A stretch of DNA of 64,000 nucleotides, taken from an uncultured Hyphomonas sp. Lineage in GTDB: Bacteria; Pseudomonadota; Alphaproteobacteria; Caulobacterales; Hyphomonadaceae. The position numbers and the translations under genes are program-made. The notes under the pieces were generated by a model. The model was not told the origin of the DNA. It searched no databases and saw only the letters and a list, made by a program, of their open reading frames with translations. Positions 9,109 to 17,747 of the stretch are shown piece after piece (positions within the stretch are counted from its first letter, which is position 1; each line of letters opens with the position of its first letter). The DNA is taken from contig NZ_OY787456.1 of the NCBI RefSeq assembly GCF_963678875.1, forward strand, positions 2,666,001-2,730,000, read 5' to 3'.

Positions 9109-10830
9109 TCAGCTCAGCTGCAGCTTCACGAGGCGGGCGTAGGCGCCGTTTGAGGCGAGCAGGTCGTCGTGGCTGCCCTGCTCCACCACACAGCCGTCTT
9201 CGACCACCAGGATGCGATCTGCGGCGCGGACGGTAGAAAGGCGGTGAGCGATGATCAGCACAGTGCGGCCGCGGCCAAAGTCGCTGAGCGCCTGCTGCAC
9301 GCGGGACTCGCTCTCAGCATCGAGGGCGGAGGTCGCCTCGTCCAGCAGCAGGATCGGTGCGCCGCGCAGAATGGCCCGGGCAAGCGCAATGCGCTGGCGC
9401 TGGCCGCCGGAGAGGTTGCGGCCCATCTCGCCTGCCGGAGATTGGTAGCCTTGTGGCAGGGCCATGATGAATTCGTGCGCGAAGGCGGCGCGGGCCGCGA
9501 CCTCGATCTCAGCCTTGGTCGCGCCAAGGCGGCCGAGCGCGATATTGGCCTGCACGGTATCGTCAAACAGGGCCGAATCCTGCGCGACGAGGCCCATGTT
9601 GGCGCGAAGGCTTTCGCCCGTCATGCTGCGGATATCCTGCCCGTCGATGCGGATCGTGCCGCCCGACGGATCGTAGAGGCGCAGCAGCAGGTTGAAGATC
9701 GTCGACTTGCCAGCGCCGGACGGGCCGACAATCGCGACGGTCTCCCCCGGGGCTGCCTGGAAGCTCAGCCCCTTGAGGGCCGGCGTTCCGTCCGGATAGG
9801 CAAAGGCGACATCCTCGAAGCTGACTTCGCCCGACACCTTGCCGAAGCGCCCTGCCCTCGGCCGGTCAGCCATGACGGGTTTGGCTTCGATAATCTCGAA
9901 CACGCGGTCTGCGGCGGCGCCGCCTTCCTGCGCAACAGAGTTGAGCGTGCCCAGCGCCCGGATCTCCGGTGAGGCAACACCCAGCGCCGCGATGAAGGCC
10001 AGCAGGTCGCCGAGGGACATCTGTCCCTGTGAGATCCGCCAGGCGGCAAAACCAAGGATACCGGCCAGCGCGACGCCGCCCGCGATTTCCAGAATCGGGT
10101 CGACCGCAGCCCGGTCGGCCAGGACCTTCAGGAACAGGCGCGAGCGTTCCGCAAAGCCGCTGCGGGCCCGGCCTTTCTGGTAGGCTTCGAGGCCATAGGC
10201 CTTGATCACGCGGGCCGACTGGAAGCCTTCGGACAGCAGCGAGGTCATCTCACCAACCTGTTTCTGCGCCCGGCGGGAGCGTTTGCGCACCCGGTTGCCG
10301 AGACTGATGACCGGCGCAAAGGCAATCGGGTAAGCGACGAGGATCAGCAGCGTCAGCTGCCAGTCGATCCACGCCATCACGCCGAGACAGCCAATCGTCG
10401 TCGCCGTGCTCTTGGTGAAATTATTGGCAAAGCGCAGGGCCGCATCGCGGATCGCGTTCACGTCATTGATGAAGCGCGAAACAAACCCGCCCGAAGCATC
10501 CGAGGACAAGCGGGCGAAATCGCCGTCCAGCAGCGTCTCGAACTCGTGGGTCTGCATGCTGACCAGACCGCGCTGGACGCCGGTATTGTTCAGCAGCGTC
10601 ATCAGGTACATCGTCAGCGAGCGCGCCGCAGCCAGCGCCACGATCGCTGCGCCGATGTGCAGGATCCAGCTGGAATCGGCATTGCCGCTCGCGCCGAAGC
10701 TCGCTTCCAGGCGGTCGCCCATCAGCTTCAGCACAAACGTATAGGCCATGGCACACACGGATGTGCCCAGCGCCATCAGCGTACCGCCGACGAACCAGCC
10801 GAAGTGCGGCCGGAAATAGGCCGCGAACAA
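9109..10830 (-). CDS. ABC-type exporter, fused membrane and ATPase domains (MsbA-like)
   Basis: A 573-residue half-transporter. The N-terminal membrane domain (about 1-310) is followed by a nucleotide-binding domain with Walker A GPSGAGKST, signature LSGGQ, Walker B ILLLDEAT and the switch histidine in IAHRLST. Such proteins dimerise to export lipids, peptides or drugs; the substrate is not evident. The best start is a TTG at 10830, preceded by a GGGGGAG ribosome site. The same frame meets a stop before any ATG upstream. It lies 40 bp after the phosphatase/DUF4170 gene. Confidence 0.85.
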   Translation of the reverse strand: MFAAYFRPHFGWFVGGTLMALGTSVCAMAYTFVLKLMGDRLEASFGASGNADSSWILHIGAAIVALAAARSLTMYLMTLLNNTGVQRGLVSMQTHEFETLLDGDFARLSSDASGGFVSRFINDVNAIRDAALRFANNFTKSTATTIGCLGVMAWIDWQLTLLILVAYPIAFAPVISLGNRVRKRSRRAQKQVGEMTSLLSEGFQSARVIKAYGLEAYQKGRARSGFAERSRLFLKVLADRAAVDPILEIAGGVALAGILGFAAWRISQGQMSLGDLLAFIAALGVASPEIRALGTLNSVAQEGGAAADRVFEIIEAKPVMADRPRAGRFGKVSGEVSFEDVAFAYPDGTPALKGLSFQAAPGETVAIVGPSGAGKSTIFNLLLRLYDPSGGTIRIDGQDIRSMTGESLRANMGLVAQDSALFDDTVQANIALGRLGATKAEIEVAARAAFAHEFIMALPQGYQSPAGEMGRNLSGGQRQRIALARAILRGAPILLLDEATSALDAESESRVQQALSDFGRGRTVLIIAHRLSTVRAADRILVVEDGCVVEQGSHDDLLASNGAYARLVKLQLS

Positions 10831-10870
10831 TCTCCGCAGGCTCCCCCGCTGCGCCGTCGGTTGTCCGGTA

Positions 10871-11989
10871 TCAGACGTGATGGTGATCCCCCGTCAGCGG
10901 ATCCAGCAGCTTGTGCGCATGCAGGATGAAATAGCGCATCTCGGCGTGATCCACCGTGCGCTGTGCCGCCGATTTCCAGGCGTCGTAGGCATCCTTGTAG
11001 TTCGGGAAGGCGCCGACAAAGTCGAGCTTGGACAGGTCCTCGAACTCTACTCCGGTCACGTCCTTCAGCTCACCGCCAAACACGATGTGCAGCAGCTGCT
11101 GCTGGCTTTTCGGGGCGTCGCCCATTTTCTTTTGCTCCGTGGTTGTGGCGGCAGTGGCCGCCCTTTCCTGTGGGTCAGGTATACCCACAAATCCTGTCCT
11201 GCGCACTAACAGAGGGTGAAGCCCGGCGCCAGCCGCGATGACACTGCGCTGCGCAGGAACTTCCTGATTGAACACAAGGGGTTCACCCCTGTGAGTGGTG
11301 ACCACGCCGCCTGCCTGCTCGACAAGCACTGTCCCGGCGGCAAGATCCCAGTCGGACTTGCCCGCCAGCGTCAGGGTCGCATCCCATTCCCCGGTCGCGA
11401 CGAGGGCCATGCGCAGCAGGGTCGAGTTCGGTTTCGGCCGTGCGACGGTGATATCCGGCCAGGGCTCGGGCCAGCTCGGATGGTCGATCATGCCTTCATT
11501 GGTGATCAGGCGGCAGCCGGTCTCTTTGGAACACGCAGACACCCGGATCGCCTGCCCGTTCAGGAACGCCCCGCCCGTTTCCCATGCTTCGTAAAAACGG
11601 TCCTGACGCGGCGCGTAGAGCACGCCGGCCACGGCGCGGCCCTCTTCAATCAGGGCGAGCGCGACACACCAGTTCGGGTCATCCCGCATATAGGCGCGCG
11701 TGCCGTCAATGGGGTCGACGACCCAGCAGCGCTGTTTCCGGCGGGCATCGAGGCTGTCGGTCGTTTCTTCGGACAGCCAGCCATATTCGGGGCGCGCGCG
11801 CTGCAGGTGCGCGGCGCAGAGCCGGTTCACTTCGATATCGGCTTCGGTGACCGGGCTGCCGCCGGTCTTGTGCCAGACGCGGTTGGCCTGCCCGCCGCGC
11901 TGGTAGGAGACGGCCAGCTCACCGGCCTCGCGGGCAAGCGCCCGCATCGTGTCCATGTCTTCGAGGAGCGTCCGCTCAGCTGCCCGCAA
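10871..11989 (-). CDS. Inositol monophosphatase/CysQ-family phosphatase fused to a DUF4170 domain
   Basis: One uninterrupted 372-residue frame. Residues about 15-265 are a Mg2+-dependent phosphatase of the inositol monophosphatase/CysQ family, with metal-site motifs WLSEET, DPIDGTRAY and SDWDLAAG. Likely substrates are 3'-phosphoadenosine-type nucleotides or sugar phosphates. Residues 289-372 (MGDAPKSQQQ onward) match the small DUF4170 protein, which in relatives I believe is usually a separate gene. The linker uses codons rare in this window (TTA, AGG, GGA, ATA) and looks like former spacer DNA. The TTG at 11989 overlaps the pmbA stop; an ATG at 11956 is an alternative start. An internal ATG with a ribosome site may also give DUF4170 alone. 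Confidence 0.8.
   Translation of the reverse strand: MRAAERTLLEDMDTMRALAREAGELAVSYQRGGQANRVWHKTGGSPVTEADIEVNRLCAAHLQRARPEYGWLSEETTDSLDARRKQRCWVVDPIDGTRAYMRDDPNWCVALALIEEGRAVAGVLYAPRQDRFYEAWETGGAFLNGQAIRVSACSKETGCRLITNEGMIDHPSWPEPWPDITVARPKPNSTLLRMALVATGEWDATLTLAGKSDWDLAAGTVLVEQAGGVVTTHRGEPLVFNQEVPAQRSVIAAGAGLHPLLVRRTGFVGIPDPQERAATAATTTEQKKMGDAPKSQQQLLHIVFGGELKDVTGVEFEDLSKLDFVGAFPNYKDAYDAWKSAAQRTVDHAEMRYFILHAHKLLDPLTGDHHHV
11123..11138 (-). promoter_or_regulatory. Internal ribosome binding site and ATG for a free DUF4170 protein
   Basis: Reading the minus strand, GGAG at 11138-11135 is followed after nine bases by the ATG at 11125, which starts MGDAPKSQQQ. This would give an independent 84-residue DUF4170 protein from 11125 to 10871, inside the longer fusion frame. 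The spacing is good for initiation. Use of this site is inference. Confidence 0.45.
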
Positions 11990-13322
11990 GACTCATCCCT
12001 TCCACCAGAATGCTCGGCGCATCGCGCGTGCCCCGGAATTCGAGGTTCGAGGCCGGAACCAGCCTCGAGAGCATCGATGGCAGGTCGCCCGCAATCGTCA
12101 CCTCTGACACCGGATAGGCGATCTCGCCGCCCTCGAACCAGAAGCCCGCAACGCCGACCGAATAGTCGCCCGTGTTCGGGTTGATCGACGGGCCGAACAT
12201 GTCGGTCACCAGCAGGCCTTCGCCCACATCGGCCATCAGTTCTTCGGGTGTCTTCTCCCCTGCGCGCAGATAAATATTGGATGTCGTGACGCCCGGCGGA
12301 TCACCGAAGCCCAGCGAGGAGAAGCCGTTCGGCTCCAGCCCCAGCTGTTTCGCCGCTGGTGTGTTCAGAAGCCAGCCCGTCAGGCGGCCATCTTCGATCA
12401 GGTGCGTCTCGCGCACCGGCAGGCCTTCGCCGTCATGACTGCGCGATCCCATGCCCATGTCACGGAACGGATCGTCGGTGATGTAGACGCCCTTGGCAAA
12501 GACCTGATCGCCCATCCGGTCCTTCAGGTAAGATACGCCGCGTGCGATTGACGGACCGGAGATGGCACCGAGCAGCGCGCCGACGAGGCTGGCCGAGACG
12601 CGCCGGTCATAGATCACCGCCGCTTTGCGGGTGCCGAGCTTGCGGGCGCCGAGGCGGGCAATCGTGCGGTCGCCGGCCGTTTTGCCGATCTCTTCCGGCG
12701 ACGGCATGTTCTTCAGGTAGCGGACCGACCAGGAGTCGTAGTCCCGCTCCATCTTGCCATCCTTCTCCGCCACGGCGGAAAGGCCGAGGCTGGTCGACGA
12801 TCCCTGCTTGAACGCCGCAAAGCCATTGGAGGCGGCGACCCAGCGTTTCGACCGGTTCCACGAGGCGCCGCAGCCAGCCACCGTCTTGATACCCGGAATG
12901 GCGAGCGCGGCGGCCTCTGCCGCCAGTGCGCGTTCTTCCAGCCCCTCGGCAGGCATTTCCGGTTCGCCGGTCAGGTCCATGTCGAGATCGCCGGTGGCGA
13001 GCATCGAGGCGTCCGGCAGGCCGCAATACTTGTCTTCCGGAACGGCTTTCGCCATCGCCACGCAGCGTTCGGCCAGCATTCTGAGACCGTCGGGCGACAG
13101 GTCCGCACCGGAAACATGCGCCTGGCTCTGGCCATAAAAGCAGCGCAGCGCCACCGACACGCTTTCCTCGCGCTCGATGCTTTCCAGCTTGCCGTCCCGC
13201 ACCGCGACGCCGACACCGTCTGCCTCGCCGATACGGGCATCTGCTGCGTCTGCGCCGGCTTTGCGGCACTGCTCAATAAGACCGGCGAGAAGGTCTGCCG
13301 GTGGAATCCTGAAATCAGCCAT
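11976..13322 (-). CDS. pmbA: TldD/PmbA family metalloprotease-like protein (PmbA)
   Basis: A 448-residue member of the TldD/PmbA (TldE) family. In other bacteria the TldD–TldE pair trims peptide precursors such as microcins and helps degrade CcdA. Recognisable parts are the N-terminal AVRDGKLESIEREES segment and the glycine-rich C-terminal barrel ending near GTRDAPSILVEGMSL. PmbA/TldE subunits usually lack the metal-binding HExxxH, and I do not see it here. The gene is followed by the overlapping phosphatase fusion, an order seen in other Caulobacterales. Confidence 0.88.
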   Translation of the reverse strand: MADFRIPPADLLAGLIEQCRKAGADAADARIGEADGVGVAVRDGKLESIEREESVSVALRCFYGQSQAHVSGADLSPDGLRMLAERCVAMAKAVPEDKYCGLPDASMLATGDLDMDLTGEPEMPAEGLEERALAAEAAALAIPGIKTVAGCGASWNRSKRWVAASNGFAAFKQGSSTSLGLSAVAEKDGKMERDYDSWSVRYLKNMPSPEEIGKTAGDRTIARLGARKLGTRKAAVIYDRRVSASLVGALLGAISGPSIARGVSYLKDRMGDQVFAKGVYITDDPFRDMGMGSRSHDGEGLPVRETHLIEDGRLTGWLLNTPAAKQLGLEPNGFSSLGFGDPPGVTTSNIYLRAGEKTPEELMADVGEGLLVTDMFGPSINPNTGDYSVGVAGFWFEGGEIAYPVSEVTIAGDLPSMLSRLVPASNLEFRGTRDAPSILVEGMSLAGS

Positions 13323-13366
13323 GCGCGCTAGATGGCCTGCAGGTGCTGCAGGCGCAATCCCCTCTG

Positions 13367-13753
13367 TCAGATGATGCCCTGCCAGACCAGCAGTCCTGCG
13401 ACCGCCAGCATCGGCACCCAGGTCAGCAGCATGCCCAGCGCCCGAGGCGCCATGATCGATGCCGACAGGCCAATGGCGTGCATCAGGCGGCCCAGCGTGA
13501 AGCTGGCGCCAAGCGCGTGGACCAAAATCGCCGAGCTGCCCATGGCGGCGGTCATGAACAGGCCAACCAGAAACGCCGGAACATATTCACTGGCATTGCC
13601 ATGCGTCCGGATCCGGCGGGAGAGGTCATCATCCCCGCCATCGCCGAGCGAGACTTGCGCCGATCGCCGCCGCCCGACCACCCGGACGGCCAACAGCACC
13701 AGAAGCGCAATGTTCAAGCCGGCATAGAGCGCCGCTACCTGTGTCGAGTTCAT
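13367..13753 (-). CDS. MAPEG family membrane protein
   Basis: A 128-residue four-helix membrane protein of the MAPEG family (membrane-associated proteins in eicosanoid and glutathione metabolism). Family marks include the N-terminal VAALYAGLNIALLVLLAVRV and the central HGNASEYVPAFLVGL, which matches the conserved glutathione-site region. Bacterial members often have glutathione transferase or peroxidase activity on lipophilic substrates; the real substrate is unknown. It stands 44 bp upstream of pmbA on the same strand. Confidence 0.85.
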   Translation of the reverse strand: MNSTQVAALYAGLNIALLVLLAVRVVGRRRSAQVSLGDGGDDDLSRRIRTHGNASEYVPAFLVGLFMTAAMGSSAILVHALGASFTLGRLMHAIGLSASIMAPRALGMLLTWVPMLAVAGLLVWQGII

Positions 13754-13827
13754 GCCTCATCCTCCTTCCAAAATAAAAGACCGCCAGCGTTTCCGCCGGC
13801 GGCCTTCTGATCCCCCGCAAAGACTGT

Positions 13828-14103
13828 TCAGTCGTCCCGGCGCGCATCCGGCAGCCGGTCGTTGATGTCGTCCCGGATGTCGAGCAGCGTCACGATCAGG
13901 CCGCAGATCAGGCTGGCCGCGATCCAGCCGCCCACGGAAAACACCGCAAAATCGGCCACCTGGGCCAGCGTGCCGGTCAGGCCAACGAGTTCGCCCGTGA
14001 ATTCGCCCTTGTTGTAGATGCCCAGTGCGATCCCCGACACGATGACGGCAATATAGGCCACGTAGATCATCGTGCGGAAACTGTTGATAATAAAGAACTT
14101 CAT
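13828..14103 (-). CDS. Small two-helix membrane protein of unknown function
   Basis: A 91-residue protein that I do not recognise. It has a short N-terminus, then two hydrophobic segments (MIYVAYIAVIVSGIALGIY and FAVFSVGGWIAASLICGLIVTLL), and a charged C-terminus rich in Asp and Arg (DIRDDINDRLPDARRDD). The layout suggests both termini in the cytoplasm. It is on the same strand as MAPEG and lies 74 bp upstream of it. Confidence 0.6.
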   Translation of the reverse strand: MKFFIINSFRTMIYVAYIAVIVSGIALGIYNKGEFTGELVGLTGTLAQVADFAVFSVGGWIAASLICGLIVTLLDIRDDINDRLPDARRDD

Positions 14104-14225
14104 GGTCTTCCCCTTTCTGGAGCAAATCGGAATCTAAGGGGATTACCCCTGTTCGTCACGCAAATACTCGTCAGAAACGAACCTGATCCCCACAAGCTGG
14201 TGCAGAATTGCACTATCCTGCGCGC

Positions 14226-14543
14226 TCAGCCGCCTTCTCCGGCTGAAAGCTCGCACATTTCCATTTCCTGTTCGGCATCGAAGAACTGCATCTTCTCGTC
14301 ATCCGTCAGGCTGAGAATGTATTCCCCGACCGGGCGTTTTTCGCGGGAAATCGCAACCGCCGACCGCTTGAACAGGTCCGGATTGAGCTTGGCCTGCATC
14401 GCATCGACAATGCACTCGCACGTCTCCGGCACTTCCCCCTCGGTGATGCAGGTTTCAACCAACTGGTCGTGACTGTCCCTCGAGCCGCCACACCCGGTCA
14501 GCGCAGCGGCCAAAGCCAGCCCCGCAAGCATGATCGTGCGCAT
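14226..14543 (-). CDS. Small cysteine-rich lipoprotein, unknown function
   Basis: A 105-residue putative lipoprotein, start MRTIMLAGLALAAALTG followed by the lipobox cysteine. The mature part has four further cysteines: one in ETCITEG, two in TCEC and one in EMCEL. They could form two disulfides in the periplasm, which would suit the Dsb proteins encoded earlier. I preferred the ATG at 14543 to an upstream in-frame one at 14582, because it gives a clean signal peptide. I recognise no family. Confidence 0.65.
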   Translation of the reverse strand: MRTIMLAGLALAAALTGCGGSRDSHDQLVETCITEGEVPETCECIVDAMQAKLNPDLFKRSAVAISREKRPVGEYILSLTDDEKMQFFDAEQEMEMCELSAGEGG

Positions 14544-14619
14544 CGGCGTCTCCCTCACCGGTAACAGGCTCAAGCGAAGCATGAATCCCGTTTTGGGGGA
14601 AGCGGTCCCGTTCGCGGCC

Positions 14620-15339
14620 CTATTCGCGCTGCAGGATCTTGTCGACCTGTACGCCCTTGCCGAACTCCCGCAGGAAATCCTCTTTCACCTTCAGCCGGTC
14701 ATAGTCTTCGGCAATCCAGTCGAGGAAAGGCTTCCACTCCGCTTCCGGGCGGCCTTCATTGAAATCGGCATAGGCCTGGAAGAAGGCATCCAGCATGCCG
14801 GTCTTGCCGTGCTTGATGTGAAGATATTTCAGGGAAAGCTGCTCAGTCGCCTGATGAAACGGCACTTTTTCCTTCAGCAGCATGTAGAGCACGGCCATCA
14901 GGCCGGCCCGGTCAGCGCCGGATTTGCAGTGCATCAGGGCCGGGTATTCGATTGTCTCGAACAGGTCGCGCGCAGCGAAAACCGCTTCGCGCGTCGGCGT
15001 GTCACGGGAGAAAACCTGGAAATCAATCAGCGTGATACCGGCCTCTTCGCAGGCTTCTTTCTCCAGCAGGTAATAGCCCTTGGTGCTTTCGCCCCGCAGG
15101 TTCAGGATCGTCTTCAGACCCAATTCTTTCGAATATTTCATCACCTTGGCGGGCGACGGCTGGTTCGAGCGGTACATGTCCGGCGAGATCTGGTGGAGAT
15201 TCTGGTAGATCGCGCGCAGGAAGCCGTGGTCCTGCCAGACCATTTCGCGCCGCGCCCGCGCCCGGCCATCCCGGGTCGAGAGGTCCGCCGCCACGTGCTT
15301 GCGTTTCTTGCGCTTTGCCTTGGGAGTCAGTTTCACCAT
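14620..15339 (-). CDS. Dual-specificity/tyrosine phosphatase-like protein
   Basis: A 239-residue protein with the cysteine phosphatase signature HCKSGADRAG, giving catalytic Cys138 and Arg144 (C-x5-R). An ISPDMYRSNQPSP segment and LGLKTILNLRGES before the active site are typical of the atypical dual-specificity/Siw14-like group. The first 30 residues are highly basic (KAKRKKRKH). There is no signal peptide, so it acts in the cytoplasm. The substrate could be phosphotyrosine or a phosphoinositide-like molecule; sequence does not decide. Confidence 0.85.
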   Translation of the reverse strand: MVKLTPKAKRKKRKHVAADLSTRDGRARARREMVWQDHGFLRAIYQNLHQISPDMYRSNQPSPAKVMKYSKELGLKTILNLRGESTKGYYLLEKEACEEAGITLIDFQVFSRDTPTREAVFAARDLFETIEYPALMHCKSGADRAGLMAVLYMLLKEKVPFHQATEQLSLKYLHIKHGKTGMLDAFFQAYADFNEGRPEAEWKPFLDWIAEDYDRLKVKEDFLREFGKGVQVDKILQRE

Positions 15340-15464
15340 GAAACCCCGCGCTTAGCCTTCCCCCCGGTTTCCATCAAGCGCTGGCTCGCAGGGAAATCTA
15401 AACCGGACGGTAAGGTTCTTTTACGATCATGTCATGAATTGCTGGCCCCCCGGGGATTTGAGCC

Positions 15465-16325
15465 ATGCCTGCCAAAATGCCATTTCGCGCCTTCCTTGCG
15501 GCTATCCTCGCCGCCGGGAGCGCTGCGTTCGTGGCAGAGGCGCAAGGCCGGATCGGGTTGCAGCCAGCCAGCGTCGAGCTGGAAACCGATGCCGGACAGC
15601 CGATGCGCCAGGTCGTGACCGTCGCGAACCTCGATCGTGCTCATCCCGTGTCCGTGTCGCTGGCCCTCGCCGACTGGGCCTATGATGCCGACGGCGCCCC
15701 CATCTTCACGCCGGCCGGAGAGAACGACACTTCCGCCGCCGGCTGGACCCGTCATGGCGCGCCAACACTGTCGCTGGCACCCGGCCAGTCGAAGCAGGTG
15801 GTGATCCAGCTCTCGACCCCGGACCAGCCCCCGCGGACTGGCGACTATCGCGTGGCCCTGCTTGCTTCCTCCGTCATGAAAGACACCGAAGGCCGCTGGC
15901 AAAAGAACCAGACCGCCTCCCTCGTCAGCCTGACGATCGGCAAGGCAAGTTCCCGCCCGCGCATCGAGGCCAGCCGCCTGACCGTCACCGATGCCGGCGA
16001 CCCGGCCATCGCGCTCGACTTCTCCAATACCGGCAACGCCCATGCGCGCCTCGACGGCGTGATCGAAGTCCGCAGCGGGACGGAAATCGTGATCACCCAC
16101 GAACTCAGTGATGTGATCGTGCCGGAAAAAGGCGTCCGCAGCCTGATCGTCCCTTTGGGCCAGTCCGTCCCGGCCGGTGCCGACATCGAGGTCCGGCTGG
16201 TCAACCAGTTCGCCCCGCAGACCACGCGCGGCGAGAAAGCACTTCCGGTTCACAAGGTAAAAACCGAGGCTGAAGCCGCGACCGAGGTGGCAGAACTGAC
16301 CCTCCCGGTTGGCGGGCTGAAATAG
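15465..16325 (+). CDS. Secreted pilus-chaperone-like (PapD-type Ig fold) protein
   Basis: A 286-residue exported protein with a signal peptide ending near FVAEAQG. The opening strand RIGLQPASVELETDAGQ and the later LSLAPGQSKQVVIQL followed by TGDYRVALLASS resemble the first Ig-like domain of periplasmic fimbrial chaperones. No usher or pilin gene is adjacent, so a role in pilus assembly is not supported by neighbours. An alternative start is the ATG four codons later. It is transcribed away from the upstream phosphatase, and a 125-bp gap separates them. Confidence 0.65.
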   Translation: MPAKMPFRAFLAAILAAGSAAFVAEAQGRIGLQPASVELETDAGQPMRQVVTVANLDRAHPVSVSLALADWAYDADGAPIFTPAGENDTSAAGWTRHGAPTLSLAPGQSKQVVIQLSTPDQPPRTGDYRVALLASSVMKDTEGRWQKNQTASLVSLTIGKASSRPRIEASRLTVTDAGDPAIALDFSNTGNAHARLDGVIEVRSGTEIVITHELSDVIVPEKGVRSLIVPLGQSVPAGADIEVRLVNQFAPQTTRGEKALPVHKVKTEAEAATEVAELTLPVGGLK

Positions 16326-16435
16326 GCACGTCCCGAAAATAATTCACACCGCCTGCATCCAAACGCGGCCTTCGCTGCATCTGACAGTCAAACAGCGGCA
16401 ATTCCGCCGCAAGGTTTGCTAGAAGGAGCCCCGTT

Positions 16436-16810
16436 ATGGGCGAAGATGTTCTGGTCCCGGCAATCCTGTTCGGGTCAATCGTTGGGATCGTGTGGCTGGT
16501 CAGCTACTTCAATTCCCGCAAGCGCAACACTATCCATGAGACGCTGCGCCACGCCATCGACAAGGGACAAGTCCTGTCCGACGACATGATGGTGCGCCTG
16601 TCGCTGGCGAACGACCCGGTCCGGGCCGATCTCCGCCGCGGCGTTCTGTTCATCGCATCGGGCCTCGCCTTTGCCTTTCTCGGCTGGATGGTGGGCATGG
16701 AAGAAGGCGAAGCGATCCGTCCGATGCTGGGCGTTGCCGCCTTCCCGGTTTTCCTGGGCCTTGCCTATCTCGGCCTGTGGGTGTCCGGTCGCAATGAACA
16801 GAAGGCCTGA
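16436..16810 (+). CDS. DUF6249-type membrane protein
   Basis: A 124-residue protein with an N-terminal helix (VPAILFGSIVGIVWLVSYF), a conserved-looking cytoplasmic stretch (IHETLRHAIDKGQVLSDDM) and two closely spaced C-terminal helices after DLRRGVLFIASG. This layout matches the DUF6249 family, which in several Proteobacteria lies immediately before an ECF sigma factor gene, as it does here. A role in sensing or anchoring for that sigma factor is inference. A ribosome site (AGAAGGAG) precedes the ATG. Confidence 0.65.
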   Translation: MGEDVLVPAILFGSIVGIVWLVSYFNSRKRNTIHETLRHAIDKGQVLSDDMMVRLSLANDPVRADLRRGVLFIASGLAFAFLGWMVGMEEGEAIRPMLGVAAFPVFLGLAYLGLWVSGRNEQKA

Positions 16811-16841
16811 CCTCTTTCTGGTCACGGACGAAGGACGGGAC

Positions 16842-17366
16842 ATGCGCACGGATCCGGACCTGGCTGCGGAAGCAGCACGCGGCAGCGAGGCGGCTTTTGC
16901 CGAACTCGTCCGCCGCCACCAGGCCCGCGTGCGCGGCATGGCAAGGCGCCTGATCGGATCGGCGAGTGCCGGAGACGATATCGCCCAGGCCACCTTCCTG
17001 TCGGCCTGGCAGAAAATCGGCACCTATGCCGGCGGCACGTTCAGCGCCTGGATCTGCGCCATCTGCTGGCGGGAGTTCCTGCAGGTCCGCCGCAAGACGC
17101 GGCCCGAGATCGAATTCGACGAAACCGCCGAGATCCTCGCTTTCGAGCGGCCGACTGACCGGCAGGACGACCGGATGGACCTCGGCCGGGCGCTCGAAAA
17201 ACTGACCGAGGCCCAGCGCGTCTGCGTCGTCATGTGCGTCGCCGCCGGCCTCACCCACCGCGAAGCGGCCGAAGCCACCGGCTGGCCGCTTGGCACCGTG
17301 AAGTCCCATGTGTTGCGAGGCGTCGAAGCCCTCCGCAAACACCTTGCGAAGCCCGAAGTGGCGTGA
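16842..17366 (+). CDS. ECF-type RNA polymerase sigma factor
   Basis: A 174-residue group-4 sigma factor. Region 2 is seen in FAELVRRHQARVRGMARR and DDIAQATFLSAWQ, and region 4 in LEKLTEAQRVCVVMCVAAG followed by the helix-turn-helix EAAEATGWPLGTVKSHV. I chose the ATG at 16842 because GAAGGAC lies just upstream; an ATG at 16794 overlaps the previous gene. The following gene encodes a small membrane protein that could be its anti-sigma factor. No autoregulated promoter motif was obvious by eye. Confidence 0.9.
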   Translation: MRTDPDLAAEAARGSEAAFAELVRRHQARVRGMARRLIGSASAGDDIAQATFLSAWQKIGTYAGGTFSAWICAICWREFLQVRRKTRPEIEFDETAEILAFERPTDRQDDRMDLGRALEKLTEAQRVCVVMCVAAGLTHREAAEATGWPLGTVKSHVLRGVEALRKHLAKPEVA

Positions 17367-17378
17367 TGGAGTAAAGAC

Positions 17379-17726
17379 ATGCGCGAAGAAGACACCTTCC
17401 AGGACCTGACCAGCCTGTTCACCGCCGAAGACCGCGAACTGGAGGCCAAGCCCTTCGTGGACGAGGTGATGGGCAAGGTGCGCCGCCGCGCCCTGATGCG
17501 CCGGGCCATCCTGCTGACGGTTGGCGGCGCGGGCGCCGTCGTGGCCGCGCTCCAGATGCCAGGCCTGCTAGGGGACTGGACCACGCTGGACAATACGGTC
17601 GTGAACACGATTGCGTCGGCTCAGCAGCAAGCAGACTTGCTGACCAGTTCCAACCCGCTCTGGCTCGGCATTGCCGCCGTCGTAGGCCTGTGCGTGGCCG
17701 CCGTGACCACGCTGGAACGGACGTAG
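17379..17726 (+). CDS. Small membrane protein, candidate anti-sigma factor
   Basis: A 115-residue protein with a soluble acidic N-terminus (EEDTFQDLTSLFTAEDREL) and two hydrophobic helices (RRAILLTVGGAGAVVAAL and LWLGIAAVVGLCVAAVT). It starts 12 bp after the sigma factor stop and is surely co-transcribed with it. A short cytoplasmic domain plus membrane anchor is the usual layout of anti-sigma factors, but I see no zinc-binding ZAS motif. The role is inferred from position. Confidence 0.6.
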   Translation: MREEDTFQDLTSLFTAEDRELEAKPFVDEVMGKVRRRALMRRAILLTVGGAGAVVAALQMPGLLGDWTTLDNTVVNTIASAQQQADLLTSSNPLWLGIAAVVGLCVAAVTTLERT

Positions 17727-17747
17727 GCCCCACACGGACAACTGACA

